Assembly (NCBI GenBank): GCA_902790905.1
Contig: CADATO010000003.1
Coordinates: 19,156-83,155, forward strand
DNA: 64,000 nucleotides
Reading direction: 5' to 3'
Source of the DNA: an uncultured Eubacteriales bacterium
GTDB taxonomy: Bacteria; Bacillota; Clostridia; Peptostreptococcales; Anaerovoracaceae
The stretch's first letter is position 1. Each line of letters starts with the position of its first letter. The notes below the pieces were generated by a model that saw nothing but the letters and a program-made list of their open reading frames with translations, did not search any database and was not told the origin of the DNA. Positions 59,813 to 64,000 of the stretch are shown here, in pieces. The position numbers and the translations under genes were made by a program.

Positions 59813-60760
59813 ATGAAGCGCAACGATTTCCCGACCCTGTGGTTCCCGCCGCTTACCTATTATAAAGAAGAAGGTAGGATCGATTTTGAAAAGATGGAGC
59901 AGGAGCTCGCAAAGATCTATCCGTACAGCCAGGGCGTTCTGATCCCGGGCTCGACCGGGGATGCCTGGGTGCTCGATGACGCACGCCAGGAGGAGATCGT
60001 CCGGTTTTTCCTGAAAGGGTTTTCGTTCGGCCGCTTCGCGGTGATGCTCGGGGCGCTCAAGCCGACCGCTGAAGAAACGCTCGCATCCATCGCCCGCTGG
60101 TGCGAGGTGCTCTGCGAGATGGCGGAAACAACAGACAGCAAGGCTGCGATGGCAGCGCTCGGCGTCAAGGCGTTCGTATTCTGTGTGCCGAACGGGATGA
60201 CCGACCCGGTGGAGCAGAAGGCAGCGATGTCCCGCATCCTCGCATGCGGCCTGCCGATGGCGTTCTACCAGCTGCCCGGTGTGACGGGCGTGACCGTGGC
60301 GCCGGAACTCATCAGTGAACTGGCGGATGCATTCAGCAACCTCATCGTCGCGAAGGACAGCGGCGGCAAGGATGAGATGGCGAAATCCGGCCTTCTGAAC
60401 GATAAACTGATGCTGCTGCGCGGCGCGGAAGGCGATCCGTCTGCACTGGTGCATGGGGACAGCGCGTGCTACGACGGTCTGCTGCTGTCGACGGTCAACT
60501 GCTTCGCAGCCGAGTACGATGCATTTATGAAGGAAGAGAAGACATACGCAGGCTTCGGCGATGTCATCACGGAGACTTTTGAAGAGGCGGCCAAGGCACC
60601 GGTGTCCAACGCCTTTTCGGACGCGGTGCGGGCGATCTGCCACGCAAAGGAATACGGCGAAGAGGCCGCTGAAAAAGACTGTTACTGCTATGAGGGCAGC
60701 CAGCTGCCCGTGAGACTGATCCGTCTGGCACAGGAGAGCCTGGCGGCGCATTGCGAATAA
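59813..60760 (+). CDS. Dihydrodipicolinate synthase/N-acetylneuraminate lyase family aldolase
   Basis: A 315-residue class I aldolase-fold protein. GVLIPGSTGDAWVLDDARQEEIVRFF corresponds to the GTTGE region, MAFYQLPGVTG carries the family tyrosine, and IVAKDSGGKDEM the Schiff-base lysine (about 181). It is unlikely to be DapA itself because the usual GTTGE motif differs (GSTGDA) and it stands alone under LysR control. A sugar-acid or keto-acid aldolase is more plausible. A link to nonulosonic acid breakdown (NanA-like) is possible but untested. Confidence 0.8.
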   Translation: MKRNDFPTLWFPPLTYYKEEGRIDFEKMEQELAKIYPYSQGVLIPGSTGDAWVLDDARQEEIVRFFLKGFSFGRFAVMLGALKPTAEETLASIARWCEVLCEMAETTDSKAAMAALGVKAFVFCVPNGMTDPVEQKAAMSRILACGLPMAFYQLPGVTGVTVAPELISELADAFSNLIVAKDSGGKDEMAKSGLLNDKLMLLRGAEGDPSALVHGDSACYDGLLLSTVNCFAAEYDAFMKEEKTYAGFGDVITETFEEAAKAPVSNAFSDAVRAICHAKEYGEEAAEKDCYCYEGSQLPVRLIRLAQESLAAHCE

Positions 60761-60772
60761 AAGAGAACAAAT

Positions 60773-60804
60773 AAAAGCGCAGCAGGCGATCTGCCACGCT
60801 TTTT
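60773..60804. terminator. Bidirectional terminator between the DHDPS-like gene and the second LysR gene
   Basis: AAAAGCG and CGCTTTT enclose an inner GCAG/CTGC stem, with flanking A and T runs. Confidence 0.7.
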
Positions 60805-60823
60805 GAATTTGCGCCGGATCGGG

Positions 60824-61729
60824 TTACCGGTTGGGATCGAACTCCTTCAGGGAATTGATGAAGATCTCGCCCATGTCGGACAGGGACTGGCCTTTTTTCA
60901 GGAGGTACCCGATCTCCATGTACTCCGGCTCGTCGAGCGGCATGGAGATGACCCGGGATCTACTGAACTGCTCGGGGTGGATGCCGCTGCAGATGGTGTA
61001 GCCGTCCAGTGCGAACATGAAGTCCTCCAGCGCTGCGGAGTCGCTGACGAGCAGCTGCTTGGAGGCGGGGGCGGTCCGGAACAGCTCCTCCGAGAAGGAG
61101 GGCGATTCATAGGCACCCTGGATATAATTCAGTCTTGGATAAGGCGCAAGGTCCGCGAAGCGGATCGTTTTTTTATTGCAGAGAGGATGACCCTCGCGCA
61201 CGAACACGTGCGGCTTGGTGGTGAAGAGCGGCGTGAACACCAGATCCATGTCCTTGAAGGCTTTGGTGAGCACGGCCCTGTTCGCGTAACACAGATACAG
61301 AAGACCGAGATCGCAGAACTGGTTCTGCACGTCCTTCAGGATCTGGTACGTCTGAGTCTCGTTGAAGATGAATTCGTATTCGCCCTGCCCGTAGTGCTCC
61401 GCCATGCTGACGAAGGCGTTCCGGGAGAAGGTGTAGTGCTGGGTCGACACGCAGAACTGCGTCTTGGGCTCGACCTGCTCGATATAGTGGTCGACGAGCA
61501 TCTGCATCGGTTCTGTGACCTGCCGGGCATATCCCAGGAATTCCATGCCCTCGGTCGTGATCGAGATGCCGGACCGGTTGCGGTTGAAAATCTTGATGCC
61601 GACTTCCTTCTCAAGGTCGCGGATCGCGGTGGACAGGCTGGGCTGCGACAGATGCAGCTCTTTGGCGGCTTCTGTGATGGAGCCGAGTTCGGCTACGGCG
61701 ATGGCATAGCGCAGCTGCTGGACAGTCAT
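60824..61729 (-). CDS. LysR-family regulator, divergent from the AbfD-like gene
   Basis: A 301-residue CysB/CynR-like regulator. The winged helix-turn-helix reads GSITEAAKELHLSQPSLSTAIRDLEKEVG (about 16-44). The effector domain follows (FCVSTQHYTFSRNAF, FVREGHPLCNKKT, ALDGYTICSGIHPEQF). AGGAGGTGATCTC sets the ATG. It faces the AbfD-like and 2-oxoacid oxidoreductase genes and is their probable activator. Confidence 0.9.
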   Translation of the reverse strand: MTVQQLRYAIAVAELGSITEAAKELHLSQPSLSTAIRDLEKEVGIKIFNRNRSGISITTEGMEFLGYARQVTEPMQMLVDHYIEQVEPKTQFCVSTQHYTFSRNAFVSMAEHYGQGEYEFIFNETQTYQILKDVQNQFCDLGLLYLCYANRAVLTKAFKDMDLVFTPLFTTKPHVFVREGHPLCNKKTIRFADLAPYPRLNYIQGAYESPSFSEELFRTAPASKQLLVSDSAALEDFMFALDGYTICSGIHPEQFSRSRVISMPLDEPEYMEIGYLLKKGQSLSDMGEIFINSLKEFDPNR

Positions 61730-61992
61730 GAGATCACCTCCTCAAGGCCATTGTAAAAGCCGCGGAATCGCCAGTCAATCAGATATATAGTTTTTTCCTA
61801 TGCGAAACCATCGAAAATAAGTACTACCATATAAAACAGGGATTGTTATAATTAAAACAGGCAAAATGTCAGAATCCTCTTATTTGTTTTGACAACTAGT
61901 TACTAAACGACAACGTGTAGTAAGCCGATTCCGGCATTCTTTATTCACTAGGTTTTGGATCTATTATCACTATATATGAAGGAGGAAGAGAT
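61730..61992. promoter_or_regulatory. Regulatory region of the AbfD-like/oxidoreductase unit
   Basis: 263 bases between divergent genes. Visible are one GGAATCGC octamer (61764), a TATAAT without a good -35 (61847-61852), a TTGACA without a good -10 (61889-61894), and a GCCGATTCCGGC palindrome near 61924. Poor promoter pairing fits LysR-dependent activation. The AbfD-like ATG has a strong GAAGGAGGAAGAG. Confidence 0.45.
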
Positions 61993-63456
61993 ATGGCTTT
62001 AAAATCCGGTGCGCAGTATCTGGAAGAGATGAAGGCAATGCGCCCCAATGTGTACAAATACGGAAAGCTCATTGAAGACCTGACAACAGATCCGATCACA
62101 AAGGCGCATCTGCGGCAGGTAGCGATGTGGTATGACAGATCCCTCGACCCCGAGTATGAGGGTATTTATACTACAACTTCTCATCTGACCGGCGAGAAGG
62201 CGCACCGCTGGAACACCATCATGATGGAGATGGAAGATCTGGTCGGCAACGCAAAGATGAAGCGCGAACAGTTCAGAACCGTCGGGCAGTGCCCGGGTCC
62301 GGTCTGCGCAGGCTGGGCGATCATGAACGCACTGTGGTCCGTCACCTATGACATGGATGCAGAGTACGGCACTGACTACCATGAAAGACTGAAGAACTTC
62401 GCGATGTTTGCAGAGGAAAAGGCGCTGGCGATGGCCGGTGCGATCACGGACGCAAAGGGCAGCCGCGGCAAGACAGCCGGCGGCCAGGTCGATCCGGATC
62501 TGTATCTGCATGTTAAGGAAAAGAGAGAAGACGGCATCGTCCTCAGCGGGTTCAAAAACATGATCGTCGGCACTGCCGGTGCGCAGTACGTCATGGTCAT
62601 CCCGACTGCGGGCATGAAGGAAGGCGAAGAGGCTTACGCTGTCGCAGCGGCGGTTCCGCGCGATGCAGAAGGCCTGACCATCGTCGAGGCGAGAAGCCCC
62701 TCTGATGAGCGCCGTGACAGAGAAGAAGGCTGGGATGCGATCTATTCCGGTCCGTCTTCGGCATACCTGATCTTCAACGACGTATTCGTTCCGAATGAAC
62801 ACGTCTTCATGTGCGGTGAGACCAAGTTCTCCGGCAAGCCGATCGGCAACTTCGCGACGATCTACCGCGCCTGCATCGGCGCCTGCGTCGCGGGCCAGGG
62901 CGATGTCATCGTTGGTGCAACGGTCGCAATGGCGAGACTGAACGGCCTTTCCATGAAGGCGTTCAACGATAAACTCGTTCAGATGGTCATCAACAACGAG
63001 ACCACCTATGGCATGGGCCTCGGTGCGATCCTCGAAGGCAAGAAGCATCCGTCCGGCGCGTTCTATCCGAATGCGAAACTTGCGCATGCGAACAAAGTCC
63101 ACGTCGGCACACTGCCGTTCGAGACCAAGCGCCTCGCGCAGGAGATCGGCGGCGGCATCGTCGAGAACGGCTGCATGCCGTCCTATGATGACTTCATGAG
63201 CGAAGAGTACGGCGAAAAGCTCCTGTCCTCTCTGCAGGGCGCTGACAATACCAAACCGGAAGACCGTATCCGGATGGCAAGACTGCTTGAGTGGCTGACC
63301 ATCGGTACAGGTGTCCCGGGCTGCATGCACGGCGGCGGTTCCCCGGATACCGGCAGACTGGTTGTCAGACTGACTACCAAGTGGGACGAGCTCGTCGATC
63401 TGGCCAGAAATCTGGCGGTTGTCGAGAACCCGCTCAGAGAAGAGAAGAAAAAGTAA
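61993..63456 (+). CDS. 4-hydroxybutyryl-CoA dehydratase/HpaB-family flavoprotein with rearranged Fe-S ligands
   Basis: A 487-residue protein clearly related to AbfD (4-hydroxybutyryl-CoA dehydratase) along its whole length: LTTDPITKAHLRQV, DAKGSRGKTAGGQVDPD, VEKREDG, and the C-terminal MHGGGSPDT. From memory of AbfD, the cluster ligands are Cys99, Cys103, His292 and Cys299. Here the first pair is Cys100 and Cys105 (CPGPVC, one residue wider), the His position is Tyr291, and CIGAC gives Cys294 and Cys298. The catalytic Tyr and Lys near there are Ile and Val. So it is an FAD protein of this fold but probably with a different reaction, perhaps with an all-cysteine cluster. Divergent from a LysR gene and followed by an oxidoreductase subunit. 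Confidence 0.8.
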   Translation: MALKSGAQYLEEMKAMRPNVYKYGKLIEDLTTDPITKAHLRQVAMWYDRSLDPEYEGIYTTTSHLTGEKAHRWNTIMMEMEDLVGNAKMKREQFRTVGQCPGPVCAGWAIMNALWSVTYDMDAEYGTDYHERLKNFAMFAEEKALAMAGAITDAKGSRGKTAGGQVDPDLYLHVKEKREDGIVLSGFKNMIVGTAGAQYVMVIPTAGMKEGEEAYAVAAAVPRDAEGLTIVEARSPSDERRDREEGWDAIYSGPSSAYLIFNDVFVPNEHVFMCGETKFSGKPIGNFATIYRACIGACVAGQGDVIVGATVAMARLNGLSMKAFNDKLVQMVINNETTYGMGLGAILEGKKHPSGAFYPNAKLAHANKVHVGTLPFETKRLAQEIGGGIVENGCMPSYDDFMSEEYGEKLLSSLQGADNTKPEDRIRMARLLEWLTIGTGVPGCMHGGGSPDTGRLVVRLTTKWDELVDLARNLAVVENPLREEKKK

Positions 63457-63487
63457 GAGCAGCACCGATACTGAGGAGAAAGCAATC

Positions 63488-64000
63488 ATGAAAGAAATCA
63501 GATGGCATGGCAGAGGCGGCAACGGCGCCTTCACTGCCGCAAAACTTCTGGGTCATGCAGCTTCTGTATACGGTAACAAATACGCGCAGGCGTTCCCGTC
63601 GTTCGGCCCCGAACGGCGCGGCGCCCCCGTCAGAGGGTTTACCCGTATCGATGACGAAGTGATCACAGACCACAGCCAGGTCTACACCTGCGACGCGGTC
63701 CTCGTCCTGGACGAGACGCTGTGCGAGGTGGGCGGCGTATTCGAAGGCCTCAAGGACGACACGGTCCTTGTGATGAACACGACGAAGACGCCGGAAGAGG
63801 TCAAGGAAGCGTACGCATCCATGTCCGATGAACTGGCGAAGATCAGAGTGTATACGCTGGACGCGACACAGATGGCGCTGGATATCCTGGGCCGTCCGAT
63901 CGTGAACACGATCCTGCTTGGCGCAGGCGTGGCGGCGACGGGCATCGTGGAACTCGAGGACGTGCTGAAGGCGGTCGACGACATGATGGGCGGCGGCCTT
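63488..64000 (+). CDS. 2-oxoacid:ferredoxin oxidoreductase, gamma subunit (3' end outside window)
   Basis: The first 171 residues of a POR/VOR gamma-type subunit. KEIRWHGRGGNGAFTAAKLLGHAA at the start and QAFPSFGPERRGAPVRGFTRID (about 37-58) are hallmarks of the family, which helps bind thiamine diphosphate or CoA and pass electrons to ferredoxin. The open frame continues past the window edge. It starts 31 bases after the AbfD-like gene (GAGGAGAAAGC ribosome site), so they form one operon, and alpha, beta and delta subunits are expected downstream. The oxoacid (pyruvate, 2-ketoisovalerate or other) cannot be told from gamma. Confidence 0.9.
   Translation, partial: MKEIRWHGRGGNGAFTAAKLLGHAASVYGNKYAQAFPSFGPERRGAPVRGFTRIDDEVITDHSQVYTCDAVLVLDETLCEVGGVFEGLKDDTVLVMNTTKTPEEVKEAYASMSDELAKIRVYTLDATQMALDILGRPIVNTILLGAGVAATGIVELEDVLKAVDDMMGGGL

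Noticed and set aside
61883..61930. Standard sigma-A promoter at TTGACA before the AbfD-like gene
   Set aside because: No acceptable -10 box lies 16-18 bases downstream; listed only as part of a LysR-type regulatory region.
61993..63456. Straight assignment as 4-hydroxybutyryl-CoA dehydratase (abfD)
   Set aside because: The histidine ligand and nearby catalytic residues are replaced, so only family membership is supported.

Overview
The window is a chromosomal segment of a low-to-mid GC Gram-positive anaerobe, most likely a member of the Clostridia (Firmicutes). This rests on the rpsF-ssb-rpsR and gdpP-rplI-dnaB gene orders, DivIC, RnmV, an LTA-synthase-like enzyme, HPr kinase, LytR-CpsA-Psr, choline-binding-type cell-wall enzymes, and a 2-oxoacid:ferredoxin oxidoreductase gamma subunit next to a 4-hydroxybutyryl-CoA-dehydratase-like flavoprotein. 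I cannot name genus or species. No rRNA, tRNA, insertion sequence, prophage or CRISPR array was seen.

Layout. (1) 1-15.9 kb: the 3' part of a surface-polysaccharide locus. It holds a nucleotidyltransferase-oxidoreductase fusion cut by the window edge, Wzy, Wzx, a decayed acyltransferase, a nearly complete CMP-legionaminic-acid pathway (LegF, LegB, LegC, PtmE, NeuD-type acetyltransferase, LegI, LegG) with two Gfo/Idh/MocA proteins, LicD, and a Wzz-like protein. No glycosyltransferase lies in this part, so those genes should be upstream. (2) 16-28.2 kb: a conserved plus-strand block: rpsF-ssb-rpsR, gdpP-rplI-dnaB, a DnaD-like primosome protein, DivIC, rnmV, rsmA, an LtaS-like gene and a GNAT gene. 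(3) 28.2-38.6 kb: asparaginase, YczE-like protein, DUF3048 protein, then an AT-richer cell-wall group: L,D-transpeptidase and glucosaminidase with choline-binding repeats, a cohesin-domain anchor, LCP protein and a frameshifted acyltransferase. (4) 38.6-51.6 kb: hprK, a NhaD-like transporter, gap, a DeoR regulator, a BrnT/BrnA toxin-antitoxin pair, an aberrant pyruvate-carboxylase-like protein, radical SAM, TetR, a membrane protein and a HAD phosphatase. (5) 51.7-64 kb: a P-type ATPase behind a yybP-ykoY-type riboswitch, a PepV-like dipeptidase, SGNH hydrolase, Fe-S aldo/keto reductase, FabZ-like dehydratase, two LysR-controlled units, an AbfD-like flavoprotein, and the start of a 2-oxoacid oxidoreductase.

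Working together. The first region makes and exports a glycan carrying a nonulosonic acid (sialic-acid-like), probably with phosphocholine or another LicD-transferred group. The choline-binding-type repeats of region 3 would bind such a decoration. Regions 4 and 5 hold central carbon metabolism and its regulators.

Most unusual: a pyruvate carboxylase homologue without a biotinyl domain and with two metal ligands replaced; an octamer, GCGATTCC, present about 27 times by eye and strongly concentrated in core intergenic DNA; an acyltransferase gene whose frame is restored by a -1 shift exactly at A-AAA-AAG; a DnaD protein carrying the zinc-binding N-domain of the DnaC-type helicase loader without its ATPase; a GdpP without membrane helices; and an AbfD-like protein whose iron-sulphur ligand pattern is rearranged.
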